A DNA stretch of 64,000 nt, from positions 620,001-684,000 of the forward strand of contig JAHLEZ010000015.1 of NCBI GenBank assembly GCA_020726505.1, written 5' to 3'. Below the pieces are notes generated by a model. That model was not told where the DNA came from. It did no database searches and saw only the letters and a list, made by a program, of their open reading frames with translations. How positions within the stretch are numbered: the stretch's first letter is position 1; the number at the start of each line of letters is the position of its first letter. Below, in pieces: positions 11,861 through 24,840 of this stretch. The stretch comes from Leptodontidium sp. MPI-SDFR-AT-0119. Its lineage: Eukaryota > Ascomycota > Leotiomycetes > Helotiales > Leptodontidiaceae. Position numbers and translations under genes: made by a program.

Positions 11861-14021
11861 TCACATTACCACGCAGTCCTTCTCGTTCTGCGGCGTCTTC
11901 TCATTACCGCTGTTGCTCTTCTTGATCTTGGATCCGTTCCTCGGTGGCGCAACTTCCATAGGCGTGCCTCCGCTGGCTGCGGCGCGGATGGCGGCGAGTC
12001 TGTGTTTAGCTCGCTCGTCGCCCGAAGCGGCTGCTTTCACGTACCAAACATTTGCTTCGAGAGGGTCGCGGCGGGTTCCGATGCCCATTTCGGTGAAGTA
12101 GCCCACTGCATACTCGGCTTTGGTGAGACCTGTTTCTCTGTCAGTTTTAGAGTGGGTGGGAGGGGGGGTGGAAGTATATACCGCAGTCTGCTGCTTGGCG
12201 CGCCCATTCGTAGGCCTCGTTCTCGTCTTTCTCGAGGACGGGCTCTGCGCCAACCATATACCAGGCACACAAAGCCATCATGGCAGCCGGGTGACCCTTC
12301 TGTGCTGCTCCAGTATAGAAATGCACGCTCAATGCTGGATCTCGTGGGCATGAAAGCTTTCCATGCTCATAGGCATCACCTAGCCGGTAGCAGGCCTCAG
12401 AATGACCGAGATCTGCTGCTTGGGTGAACAACTGGGCGGCGTATACCTCATCTTGGAAGATATCGTCCCCGTACCCAGTTTCGTAGAGAAGGCCAAGATG
12501 GTAAGGTGCTGCGTTGTACTGCAAGTCCGCTGATTCTGTTGCTCGCTTAAGCCATTTCAAGCCCTCCCTGTACTTGTTCAAGCCAAGGTCGCCAGATAAA
12601 CAAGCACGACCAAGACGAGTCATCGCACCGGGGTGATTTTTCGAAGCAGACTGTCGGTAGAATTGCACAGCTTTGGCTGGATCCTTCCTGCAACCCCAAC
12701 CAAATTCGTAGCACAAAGCAGCTCGATAGCCAGATTCTGCGTGGCCATGCTTGCTGGCGGCAACGAATAGGGGAAATGCTGTCCCGTAGTCCTCCTTTCC
12801 TTTGCTGAACAAGCCCGAAGCATATCCATCGGCGAGGTAGTACTGTGCAAACGGATAACTTCGATCGGACAGTTTTTGCAGCATGTGTTTGGCTTCGGAC
12901 AGCAGCTCCTGCGGTGAAGCTTGCGGCTTCTCAATATAAGGACTTTCGAGATCACGGTTTCCTGCCTTCGGACTTGGTTTCCTGGGCGAGGCATCTCCTT
13001 CCTGACCTAGTCCAGATTCTTGCGCAGCTTGAATGAGGAAAATAGCAAAGGCATATTGCGTTTCAGCATCGTTAAGCTTCTTCACGTTCTGCCTGTACAT
13101 CTCCAAAGTCTTTGCCATACTTAGTAGCGAGGCATTCGTTCCAACAACAGACCGTAGCTGCGAATTGTCCATAGAAATCGGCGGTGGAGGGGCTTGCGGA
13201 TACGAAATGTTGGCTAGGTCCACATACGAAAGAGGTCTGCCATCATTCGACCGTCCAGAATGTGCTGATGGAGCACGCCCTCCCCAACTGGGCGACCCAG
13301 GCAACCCAGGAGACCGACCTCGAGGCCCCATGTCCGAGTACGCAGAAATCGGTCGTTGAAGAGACGTGCGTCTCCCTACTTGAGATGTTGGGGTCAAGTG
13401 TCGATTTATTGACTGTCCAACATCAACAAGATCATTCCCATATGGACTATAAGGTCCCCGGTTGCGGTTACTCCCACCCTCCGAGTTGTGTGATTGGTGG
13501 TGATACTGAAGTCGAGGGACTGGAGGAACGTCCATTTCACTTCCATTTTCGTCGACATTCGGATATCCACCACGCCTTTGGGATTCGTCTGATGGGGTCC
13601 TAGAACTCGAACTCGCCCCGGACGAGATCACAGCTGTTTGTGGTTGTTGAATTGGCCCTCCCTTGGGAGAATTGTAACCCGGGCGAAAAGGCATGTCTTG
13701 CACTACCGGCATCCGAGGTTCTGTACGTTCGTACTGTGCGGGTTCGTCTTGCTCAGACTCTTGCGCGAAATTCCCATTCCCATCCTCAATTGTGGCTGCA
13801 GATGCCGGAGGCGGCCAATCCTCCCGTTGCACATTCACTCTGACTGGCGACATCGGTGCCCCTTGTATCCGCCCTGAAGCCGGTATAGGTATGTGAGGTA
13901 GAGCCTTTCGATTCGGACTGCCACCGTTCTCTTTGTACTCGCCGTTGTCGACAAATCTCGGCGGAGAATCCACCGGTAAAGGCTTTCGAGGCGGTGACGA
14001 AGGAGAGGTCTGCGACGCCAT
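11861..14021 (-). CDS. SKT5: Skt5/Chs4-type chitin synthase activator with Sel1 repeats and CaaX box
   Basis: Activator and bud-neck/septum anchor of Chs3-type chitin synthase in yeast. Exons on the minus strand: 12182-14021 and 11861-12129, with a 52-bp intron; 702 residues from the ATG at 14019-14021. The N-terminal 380 residues are Pro/Ser-rich and probably disordered. From about 385 to 680 runs a series of Sel1/TPR-like repeats (AQYYLADGYASGLFSKGKED, AALCYEFGWGCRKDP, HLGLLYETGYGDDIFQDEV, YRLGDAYEHGKLSCPRDP, YAVGYFTEMGIGTRRDP). The protein ends CVVM, a CaaX box, matching the prenylated C-terminus of yeast Skt5. Its neighbour is the class IV chitin synthase it is expected to activate, in divergent orientation. 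The family call is firm; the membrane attachment is inferred from the CaaX box. Confidence 0.95.
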
Positions 14022-15390
14022 CGTGAGTGTCGACGAGTGATACAAACCTAGAAGTTTGGCCCTCTAGTGTTCCTGGTGGGAAATTGTAGCCCTAGTGTGT
14101 ATGTTGACCTGTGTCCCTCCCCAACTTGGATGTCTGAAGTCGATCGATGGTGGGACTGGTGGGGTACCCTCGTGGAAAGAAATCTCGAATCAAGAAATCC
14201 TCCTATTTACGACGAAAAGGGACAAGCAGAGGTGCATTCGAGAGACCTGTGAGGTGGGAAGTAAGATTAGTAAGGGTTAGAAAGACATGTACATAGGTGG
14301 AAATATGATGCCATCGTCTAATCCTGAAGGAACATGTCTTACCAACGATCCGCAGGGGGTGGGTGTCAATGGGACGTGTTGATGAGGCGTTGAAAGCGGA
14401 GTGCGAATTTCCTCGGACTCTGGGGCGAAGTGCAATCCTGTCACGTCGCCGAGTTGGGAGTTGCAGAGACCTCAGAAATTCTCGAACAATAATGACAGTT
14501 AGGAACGGTTCAGAGAAATACTCGACGACCACGGCTAGCTAGCTAGCTGGTGGTGGTAATACTTGCAGTGTAGTAGTGGCCGACGAATTGCACTGTTTCA
14601 CGCAGCTAAACGTGGGCGATCGACCCCTGTGCAGTGTGCAGGACCCTGGCTGCCTGGCAATATGTACAGTACCTGCGGCAGTGAAGGGCTGCTCGCCCGC
14701 TTGGGATCTGGCGCCGTGAATACGGGGAGCAGTCGACTCGATTGACGGCGACACGAGCAGTGCGTGGATGGCAGAGGCGCTTGCTTTTGAGGTAATGTTG
14801 CTTTTGTTCGAGATAGCTAGCGTAGCGACGCTGTACTGTACTTGTTTTTCCGAGGTCGTGTCGTGTCTGGAATGTACAGTAGAGTTGAGGAGAATGCAAG
14901 GCTGGCCTGGCTGCAGGCTGGATTGTGACTGTCGCTGCTGGTCTACCTACAGTACAGTACAATACAGTACCTACCCAAGACACCCGCACGCACGTCAGCT
15001 CGTCTTCTTGAATCGGACAGGACCAACCCTCTGCCGCTGCCGCGGATAGGAAAGGGAACCATCCACAGGCGGGCTTACCGTCGTTTTATGCCCCCCCAGA
15101 GTCTTTTCTCTGCAGCAGCCTGCGCTTGGCCACCAGATACTAGGCCCAGGCCTGTCCTGTCCAAATGAGAAAGACAAAAAAGGCGTGAAACCTGCGGGGA
15201 AACTGTCCGGCCTTCTATCCAATTTCGAGAAGCCTCAGGGGTTTGAGGAGCTGGTGAACTGATGATTTCCAGGAGATATGCCGCCCTCCCGCAGTTTGGA
15301 AATGATCAAGAGACAGTATAATCTCCGGGTGCAGAGGCGAGGGCGAAGAAGCTTTGGAAGCGGGCAGGACTGTGGAGTAGAGTGGTATCG

Positions 15391-15392
<2 letters not shown>

Positions 15393-15429
<37 letters not shown>
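15393..15429. repeat. (GT)n microsatellite, about 18 units
   Basis: A perfect GT run of 37 bases, in the long intergenic region upstream of SKT5. Confidence 0.95.
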
Positions 15430-15430
<1 letters not shown>

Positions 15431-15572
15431 AAGAGGATGGATCGCAATCGGAATCGGAATCGGACCCAGGAGATATAATAAATGGGGAATAAGTTTCGGC
15501 TTCAACAATTCGTTTGGACAAGGTTCTCTGCTTCCTGCGAGCGAGGGAGGGATGGGGCCAGGAGTTCATGCA

Positions 15573-15593
15573 GTGAGTGAGTGAGTGAGTGAG
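15573..15593. repeat. (GTGA)n tetranucleotide repeat
   Basis: Five GTGA units in tandem. Confidence 0.9.
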
Positions 15594-18500
15594 GCAGAAT
15601 GGCATCAACGTGTCGGCTGGCTCAGTTAGTGGTGATGTTTGATGTGTGAATAGTATGGACCAAGAGGCAAGACGGCAAGGCTCTTGGATATGTTTCAAAA
15701 GAGCTGAGTACCTGGTAGTCTTGGTGGGCTTGGTGTGCTTGATTGCTTGGCTCCCATCGGTTCGGTATGTGCGATTTCTCTTGACTCCTTGAGTGGAACG
15801 TTTGACACAAAATGTGATCCTAATTCGGAAGTTGCGGCTTGGTTATATTAGAATCTCACCTCGCCCGTTGCCCAACTGGGCCGTTTCTTACTCAGACAGT
15901 TCTCTTTTGGAATCAACGAATGTTTATTTTGCCAGCATGCGACGCGTCTTACGAGATTAGGGGTGCCAGGTGCGCAGGCTATGGTGTCGTCGGGTCGCCG
16001 GCCAGTGGCTGCAGTAGGTAGTTACCACTGTGGTTCAGCAAGTAAATTTGGGTTGAAGCCGCTCTTGCAGCCGGTTGGCTTTATTGCTAGAGTGTTGGCC
16101 CCCAATGTTAGGTATCATGATCATAAATTGCAAGTGTTTACTATTTCTTAGTCTTTGGAAAAAAGTCTCTTGACTTCCTTCACAAGGTATGATTTCTATG
16201 CAATTTCTCTTGCTCCTTTCAATCGTCTTTTTAGGTCTTGTTTTCCGCTCCAGCTCTTCCCGCTAAGGCGCCAAATCTCGCCCTCACCTGGGCATGGAGG
16301 CTGAGCATCACTCTTGTCGTCGATCATTCTCTTTGTTGGAAGCTTGGATCGTTTTTACATACGAGAAGATCCGCTTTCTCGATGATACCTTATTTCTAAG
16401 CTTGTGGCCAATTCTATTCTCTGCAAACCCAAAGCATTGTTCTCCGTACTACACTTTCGCTGGGAAAGAAATGAAAGTCAGCTACTTACAAGGCATCCGA
16501 GAGACGTATCTTGGGCAGAAGCAAAAGGGTTCTTCAAGATGGCAAGGATCTCATAATCTACACTTTCGTTATACCAAGTTGCATTACTGGAGAAGCACAG
16601 GAACCAGGCGAGCGTAAACTCATCGTTGTAGGTAGGACCTACAGACTCAGCCACGGTCCAGTCGATTTGGAAGAGCTACTCGCCTCGTTTCTTAAATTCC
16701 CAGATTAGGTTTAACAGACCTGGTGGACCTACTCGCATCTGGCTTATCGATTTTACTGTAATTGTGGATAGAGTTCGCGGCAAAAGTCTTGCCCTTTCTG
16801 TCATACGAGATCAGATATTGAAAGTTCGCCATTGACCATGCCGAAATAGGAACTTGAGATGCATTTTCATGCTGCAGGTGTGCAGGATGGGTGGGTGGGA
16901 AGGAAGAAGGAGGAGGAGAGGAGGGAGGGGTAACTCAAGGAAGATTCAACATCCGGGCTTCAAATTCGTCATCGCAGCTCTTGGAAACACAAAGCCTGTG
17001 ATGTCTGTCTCCTTGCTTACACTCCGATAGCAAAGCAAATGCATGTTTTAAGGTTCTTGAAGCTACTACACTTCCCCAGGTCTGGATGGTTCTTAGGCTG
17101 TGGTATCTGAAACCGGGTATCGTGGATCAGGAGAAGAAGGCTTCGCTTTTCGCCCACAGTAACTAAGTTCTGGGGAATTTAAGTTTTGAAACCCCATCGA
17201 TAGTGACTGACGATGGCACTGGCATCCTGTACTGTACTACTGATAGCTGCGATAACCTTGAATTTGGGCCAGGGAGAGAGGGGACTGTCTCTTGGTCCTC
17301 GAAGTCACCAAGACCTGGAGGGGTGGAAGGGCAAAGTTGTGCACCTCGATTTGACCCCACAACAGTCGACGCCACCGCTGAGAAAACAGACGCCTGCTTC
17401 TCTCCAGGGCCTCGTATTCAGCTGACGGACCATTCACAACCCCTCGGACGACCTGCACATCATCCCAAACTGACATCTTCTTCCGAGCTTCCATACGACA
17501 TCGTTCATACTACAAAAGAAGAAGCTATTTTCTTCAAAATAACCGTGCGACAAAGTGCAGGACCAGTCCCAGGACTGCTTCTTTTCGCCGCATCGCATCG
17601 TATCACACCGCATCTCGTTGCCATGCCACACCGTAGAGTACCATGCAACCCACGCCTTCATCCGGTCTCCATCGCGACCTCGTAAAATCGTCTGGATTCT
17701 TTCAGGCCTCTTGCGGTGTAGTCAGCGAGCGAGGCTACTTTTGTACTTTTGTACCAACAAGTAAAAGTCGACCCAAGGCCGCGGCATCCAATATCTCCTG
17801 AGCAACAGTATTTTTAGCATTATTTTTCCGATCCTTGCCCTTTTGGTGCTTCGTGCATGGCTCATCGACCAAGCGAGCAAAACATCGCCGCTGGCGCTGG
17901 ACTGGGCTGGGCTGGCTCCCAGGGGGGGTGGATGGATGGCTGGGTGGTTGTGGTCCCACCTCAAATCTCGACGAGACGAAAGGCTCGATTGAATGCCAGA
18001 CGAACTTCACAACTTTTATGCCACCTGCTGCACAGTGAGGCAATCTCTCAATCCCCATCTCCATCACAGGCCCTCCCTCCCTTTCTTTCTGTCGACGAGA
18101 GCTTCTTCTCTGCTCCTCATCGTCGGGTTCGGCGCCTCACATTCGTTTAAAGGCATCCTGTTGCCGTCCGGTCGCTCTCCGTTCGTCCTCCCTTATTTGA
18201 AGGCCTATTTGAAACCCAAGGACTCTCACCTTCGTTCTTTGTTGGGCGACGACTACGACGAGCCCTGTTGGAAATAGAGCTGGACACCTTTCATCCTGCT
18301 ATCGCTCCTCATTCGATAGCCTTTTCGAAAATCGACAGAGCAGTGACGCCTCATCAGCTCAAGGGATTCTGGAAGGAGGCACTGCCTTGATCTCGCTCGT
18401 CGACCAAGGAACCAATCCCCACTCGATCCTATTGCCTGGGGTCAGTGGTATATCGACAATCGACAAACAGTCCTTTCCCTTTCCTTTCACTGCCAGCTTC

Positions 18501-18652
18501 TATCGATATCAATGTACGTTCAAAAATACACATTCTTGTGAATTCTCTCCTTCCATCCTTTTGTTGGGGTACCGCCAACACCTGGCGTGTTATTGTTCAC
18601 AACCAAAACAACAAATCACTGTTGGCCCGACACAGCCACAACTAACATCACA

Positions 18653-21600
18653 ATGGCGGGACTGAAGTAACTACGGCTGGCAGACGATAACCTGAATAAC
18701 TACTAACATTTTCTCACTCTGCAGAAGAATGGCGACGCATAATGGCCCCGAGTCTCCGATTCAAGAGCAGAAATCCACGTACCAGAACTCACCGAGACGC
18801 CATCAACCACAAGATGAAGAGACAGGTTACTTTCCAGGGCATGCAGCACCCACATCGCCTTCGAGGCACCGCCGTGATCCATCGAAGTCTTCTTTCGCAG
18901 AAACACATACCACCGCGCCATTGACACCCACAATCTCAACAGACCCCTTGGAGCAACCGCTTCGATCCGGAACACCTGGTCAAGATCTTGGGCGGAAGAG
19001 GAGTTTGATCAGACCAGAGCGTAATCGAATCGATCAGAATCATCCGAATTACCACTACAGACAACATGCTGCGAATATGCATGTCCTGCCTTCCTCGACG
19101 GGCAACGATCCGATCATGGAGGATTTGGAGAACGAGGTTGCAGCGACAGAGTCTTCTGGACTGAGAAGCTCTGGAGATGTAGAGTCTGACATTTCACCGC
19201 CCCAAAAGAAGAGCAGACGTGGCCATGGTGCAGGACCTCAAGAAGTGGACTCCACGGAGAAGACAGCAGGACCACGGACCCGGACAAAACTGAGAAGGGA
19301 GAAAACACGCAAAATGACCAAGGAGGAGAAGGAAATTCAAAAGCAGTTGGATGCAGTCAAACCGCCCAGTTTGTGGAACGTTTACTGCGCAATCGTTACC
19401 TTCTGGTGTCCAGCATTTTGCATGAGGTGTTTCGGAATGCCAGCAAAGGAGCAACAGCGAGCTTGGAGGGAGAAGATGGGATTGATCAGCATCATTCTGG
19501 TTATTATGGCATGTGTTGGTTTCCTCACTTTTGGTTTTACTGCAACTGTCTGTGGCAATCCCGGACTCCGATTGCGCGTCAATCATGTTGATACTGGGTA
19601 CATGATCTTCCACGGAAAGGCCTATGATCTCTCTCGATCAAGGCATCCAATCGCCAGAGGTGTTACAGCGAACGCGAACGTTCTTTACGATCTCCCCGAA
19701 AAGCATGGTGGCCAAGATGGAAGCTTTCTCTTCCAGAACGTTAACGGAAAGTGCAAGGATTTGATCACCCTGAGCCCAGATTCAGATGTGCCAACAAACG
19801 CCAACAAAGATCTTGCCTGGTACTTCCCCTGCACAACCTTCAACCAGGATGGCTCGACTCCTATAAATAAGACCGTCCCATACTATCTTGGTTATGCCTG
19901 CCACACCTCAGCCGTTGGTCGCGATGCATTCTACGGGCTCGACAGTGCAGGAGATGTTTATTTCAACTGGGATGATATCAAGAACGTGTCAAGAAACTTG
20001 ATGGTCTACTCTGGAAATGTATTGGATCTCGATCTTCTCAATTGGTTCAATGGAACAGAGGTCACAGTACCAATCGAATTTGCTAGACTTAGCGATCGCA
20101 CATCAGCCTACAATGCTGCGGTCCACGGCAGAGATGTTACGCACGCTTTCCAAGGCAAGAGAGACAAACAGATTGCTCAATGTTTGGAGCAAATCATCAA
20201 GGTTGGAACCGTGGATACTGAGACTGTGGGGTGTATCGCATCCAAGGTTGTTCTCTATGTCTCCTTAGTCTTCATCTTGTCCATTGTAGTGTCAAAGTTC
20301 CTCCTGGCATTGCTCTTCCAGTGGTTCTTCAGCAGAAAATTTGCTGCATCGAAGACATCTCAATCATCAAACAAGAAGAAGCGGGCCAAGCAAATCGAGG
20401 ATTGGTCAAACGACATCTATCGCGCTCCTCCCAGAATCCCAGGCGATGTTGGAAGCACTGTAGTTGGATCTGACAGAATGAGCAAGAGAGGAAGCGCCTT
20501 CCTACCAACGACTTCTCGCTTCACCAGCCCATACGCTGCAGAAAACAGACTTTCTCGAGTTGGTCGTCCTCAACCTACCACCATGGCCAGCCAAACTTCG
20601 ACTGCTGCCCTTCTCGCGCCTAATCCTGTTTTCAAGCATCACCAAAACAACAGCCGAACCAGCTTTCTGCGCTCAGAAAACGGATTCAGCGGCTCCACCA
20701 CTGATTTTGAAGGCCCTGGTCCTGCTGGCTTCATTCATGAGTCAGTTGTTCCTCAACCACCAGCTGATTGGCAACCATTCGGATATCCTCTCGCCCATAC
20801 TATTTGTCTTGTAACTGCATACTCTGAAGGAGAGCTCGGTATTCGAACAACACTGGACTCCGTTGCTATGACCGATTACCCCAACAGCCACAAGACAATC
20901 CTCGTCATTTGTGATGGTATCATCAAGGGTAAAGGAGAAACAATGTCGACCCCAGACATCGTACTTAGCATGATGAAGGATCACGCAATCCTCCCAGATG
21001 AGGTGCCAGCTTTCTCTTACGTCGCAGTTTCCAGTGGATCTAAGAGACACAATATGGCCAAAGTCTACTCCGGATTCTACGATTACGGATTGAACTCGTC
21101 GATCCCCGCAGAAAGACAACAACGGGTCCCGATGATGTGCATTGTCAAATGCGGCACACCGGACGAAGCCACGAAGAGCAAGCCAGGAAACAGAGGCAAG
21201 CGTGATAGTCAAATCATCTTGATGTCCTTTTTGCAGAAAGTTATGTTCGACGAGCGTATGACAGAGCTTGAATTCGAGATGTTCAATGGACTGTGGAAAG
21301 TCACTGGAATATCGCCAGATTTCTATGAGACTGTTCTCATGGTTGATGCCGATACGAAGGTTTTCCCAGACAGCTTGACTCACATGGTCTCTGCTATGGT
21401 TAAGGATCCCGAGATCATGGGTCTCTGTGGTGAGACGAAGATTGCCAACAAGCGAGCTTCTTGGGTATCAGCTATCCAAGTGTTCGAGTACTTTATCTCT
21501 CATCACCTTTCGAAATCTTTCGAATCGGTCTTCGGTGGTGTTACCTGTCTTCCTGGATGTTTCTGTATGTACCGAATTAAGGCACCGAAGGGTGGACAAA

Positions 21601-22469
21601 ACTACTGGGTCCCTATTCTCGCCAACCCCGATGTTGTGGAGCACTACTCTGAGAACGTCGTGGATACTCTGCACAAGAAGAACTTGCTCTTGCTGGGAGA
21701 GGATCGTTATCTTTCAACGCTCATGCTTCGAACATTCCCCAAGCGAAAGCAAGTCTTCGTCCCCCAGGCAGTCTGCAAAACCACTGTTCCAGAAACCTTC
21801 TCCGTTCTCTTGTCACAGAGGCGTCGATGGATCAACAGTACAATCCACAACCTGATGGAGCTTGTTCTTGTCAGAGATCTCTGTGGTACTTTCTGCTTCA
21901 GTATGCAGTTTGTGGTTGCTATTGAGCTGATCGGTACTTTGGTACTACCGGCTGCCATTGCATTTACTCTCTACGTCGGTAAGTAAAGTTTCCATTCGTC
22001 CAATACTCTTTTGCTAACTTATTATCTAGTCATTGTCTCCATCATTGGACCGGTTCAAATCATTCCTTTGGTACTTCTCTCTCTGATTCTTGGTCTTCCG
22101 GCCGTCCTGATCGTCCTCACCGCTCATCGTTGGTCCTATGTCGTGTGGATGTTCATCTACCTTCTCTCCCTACCTATCTGGAATTTCGTCCTCCCAGTCT
22201 ACGCATTCTGGAAGTTCGACGACTTCTCCTGGGGTGATACTCGTAAGACAGCTGGCGAGGGCAAGATCAAGAAAGCAGGTATCGAGTACGAGGGCGAATT
22301 CGACAGCTCCAAGATCACCATGAAGAGATGGGGTGAGTTCGAGAGAGACCGCAGACAGAGATCAAATGCAGGGTGGAACGCCTACGGTAGCAAGGAAGGA
22401 AGTCGCCTAAGCACTCAAGCCTACCCAGGACAACACCATGCCGGCTATGATGAGTATTCCGACATATAA
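18653..22469 (+). CDS. CHS3: class IV chitin synthase (yeast Chs3 type)
   Basis: Membrane enzyme that polymerises UDP-GlcNAc into chitin for wall and septa. Exons read as 18653-18666, 18725-21978 and 22030-22469, 1,235 residues. The 14-nt first exon (MAGLK) is joined in frame through a GTAACT...CTGCAG intron to the second exon; a start at 18729 would also work. About 200 disordered residues precede [20 protein letters not shown] and the block AWREKMGL with a membrane span ([20 protein letters not shown]), diagnostic of the Chs3 group. A cytochrome-b5-like stretch ([14 protein letters not shown], about 297) follows. Catalytic motifs: ICDG (about 730), [10 protein letters not shown] (about 880), [11 protein letters not shown] (about 996) and QRRRW (about 1037), then C-terminal spans. 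There is no myosin motor, which excludes classes V and VII. Confidence 0.95.
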
Positions 22470-23405
22470 GTACGAAGCCGTAGAGCAAGGAACGCGATGG
22501 TGTGTGCAATGTGGGGTCGTAATGTTTTTGGATGCCGCTAAGCAAGTGGTGGGCTGAACAGTGGGAAAAGATGAAAAATTGGGCAGGGTTCAAACAAAGC
22601 ATGCATTGATTGGATAGGCTAGGGGTGTTCGTTTTTCTAGCTCTCAAATGGCGTCTGTCCTCTATTAGTACAATGTATTTTAGTAAAGATGAAGGGGGTC
22701 TGGCCCGTCCGTTCGTACTTGTTCGTTCGTTTGCATAGGGGGGTGTTTTTTGATTGGATTGAACAACCGGCGGTTGGTTGGTTGGTTGGTTGGTCGCTCT
22801 GTTTCGGACACCGAATTAATGCATTACTTACTATTATCTTGAGTTCCTACCCATTGGATCTATGTTGAAAGATATGTGAAGATACCGAGGCTTTAGAGCC
22901 TTGTACTGTAGAGCAAGCAAGAAGTTGCCTCGGTGAGATATGCCAGAGGGTCGATTCACAATGTCTGGAAGATGGAACATGGAAGCGAAGAGTTCTACTC
23001 CGTAGAGCCTTGTTGCCTAACCGCGACCCAATCAAGATCGCCTACCTCCTCGGTGAGACTTCCATCCCCACACCACCCACCTCGACGAGGCTACCAACTC
23101 ACCTTTCTTCTTAGCTCTTCAAATATTCGACATCGTCATCGCTCTTGCTCTTTCTTTCTTCGACAACTAACTTCCGCTTCTTCTCGTAACGCCAGAGTCG
23201 AAGTCGAAGGTATTGCGACTCGAAGGTTCGATATCTGGAGCGAGCTACCTACTGCCTACAAACGCTGTCAGTTCGTGCTGTTCAACTCCAGCTTCGAGTT
23301 CGAGTTTGCGATTCTGGGAACAGGGATTTCGAGGGTTTGAGATAGTACGAGAGGAGATCGTACGGACGTTCTAGAAGGGGAGTTTTGGACAGCGTTTGAG
23401 AAGAG
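22470..23405. other. intergenic: chitin synthase 3' flank and F-box-like gene promoter
   Basis: Tandem same-strand neighbours. Contains a GGTT repeat at 22772-22793 and a CT-rich probable 5' leader at 23040-23200. No gene supported. Confidence 0.5.
22772..22793. repeat. (GGTT)n tandem repeat
   Basis: About five GGTT units in the 3' flank of the chitin synthase gene. Confidence 0.85.
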
Positions 23406-24840
23406 ATGGCGAGTAAGGTAAGCAGACACGTGCACGATGTGGAATTATATCGTTCGACTGCATCATGGGAGGTGGTTCAACAGCTTAAGGGCTCGAGAAT
23501 GCTATTCTCACATGTACTCAATTCTTAAGATATTGGAGAAGTGACAGGTACTAACATACTATGAGTAGAAATCCCGTCGAGGTGGCATGAAGCCGAGAGC
23601 GAGAAAGAGGATGCGAAGAGCTGAGGACGGCAAACATTATAAGATCCCGGGGTTTGATGCGTTCAGTGTACGTATACCTTCCTATATATCTGTCTCTTAT
23701 ACCCCACCCATATCTTTCACTTTTTGGTTTGTTTCTGGTGTCGAAGTTCGTTCCAATCGCTAACATCCAAATAGCCTCACATCATCCCCGTGAAAAAGCT
23801 GGGAAAGGGAAAGAAACCAAAGCTTGTTCCGTGCGAGGAGATTGTCGAGCCAGAGAAGGGTATTCATGTGAGTTTTGTTTCTTCCTTTCTCCCTCCAGCT
23901 CAAAAAACACCAAGAATTTGTGCTGACGTGTCTGAATTCGAAGTCTCTGGCGTGGGCGGCGTCTATTGTTCCCCAGACGACTGGATTCTTGAAACTCCCT
24001 TTCGAGGTCCGAGTCAAGATCTATGAACATATCATTGACGACTTCTCGTGTGGTGAGGAACCAATCGAACCTAGGAAGAAGGGGAATAAGTTCTGGAGTC
24101 CGAGCTGGGCGAGTATTGCGGAAGGTATGATATGTTCGTCACGTAGTCCAGAGAAACGTCAGCCACCAAAACATCAACACTATTTTCCTCACTCTAACCA
24201 ACGGTTTCATATCCATTCATTTATTTACGTACAAGTACAAAGCTAATCCATATCTCCAGAAACCACAAAATTCTCCCAACTCTCCCGCCAAGTATACGTC
24301 GATTTCGTCGGCTCCAGCCTCCTCTACCGCTTCAAGCGCTTCAGCTTCTCCAGCGGCGGTCTCCTCCTCAACTACCTCTGCGTGATCAACCCCGTGCACA
24401 AGAACGCCATCCGCTCCATAACGCTCAACATCAACTTCCGACCCAACTGCACCACCCTCCCCAACAAAGCCATCACCTACCTCTCCCAATGCGCCAGTCT
24501 CGAAGACCTGCGCATCCGCATCCACCTGCCCACAGAACTCTGCCGCTTCTCCCCGACGTTCATACGGCCCCCGAATTTGAAGACCTATCGCGTGACTATG
24601 GACCTCCCGATGGATCGGAAGATCGAGAAGAAGGTTAGGGAGTGTGTTACTCAGGGCAGTTTGAGGGGTCTGAAGGGCTTGAAGAGGTTTGAGTTGATCT
24701 TTTGTGAGCCGGCGGCTGTGTATATCCCCGGCTTGATTGTGAATTATCGGTTTGTGAGGCCGGTTGCTGAACCGTCGGAGGAATTGACTGCTTTTGTGGA
24801 GGAGATGAGGGGGTTGATGGTGGGTGGGAAGGGGAAGTAG
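23406..24840 (+). CDS. F-box/2EXR-like hypothetical protein
   Basis: Five exons: 23406-23417 (four codons), 23569-23667, 23775-23867, 23899-24124 and 24260-24840; 1,011 nt, 336 residues, every junction GT/AG and in frame. The N-terminus is very basic (KSRRGGMKPRARKRMRR), perhaps a nuclear signal. Around residue 90 the motif LKLPFEVRVKIYEHIIDD matches the 'LP.E(I/V)R..IY' pattern of fungal F-box and 2EXR proteins. The rest has regularly spaced Leu and basic residues but no catalytic motif, and it ends MVGGKGK. Members of this group often act as substrate adaptors or have no known function. The gene model is good; the function is uncertain. Confidence 0.8.

Larger units (their letters stand above)
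14022..18652. promoter_or_regulatory. 4.6-kb divergent intergenic region between SKT5 and the chitin synthase
   Basis: Unusually long gap between two head-to-head start codons. It holds GT and GTGA microsatellites, a cluster of GTACTGTAC-type palindromes (14664-14970), CT-rich sequence at about 17980-18480 likely forming the chitin synthase promoter and 5' UTR, and several weak open frames (16475-16708, 17203-17685) that I do not accept as genes. Long upstream regions suggest heavy regulation of these wall genes, but this is inference. Confidence 0.5.

Noticed and set aside
17203..17685. 160-codon plus-strand open frame upstream of the chitin synthase
   Set aside because: No recognisable motif, overlapped by open frames on both strands, and in a likely promoter region.
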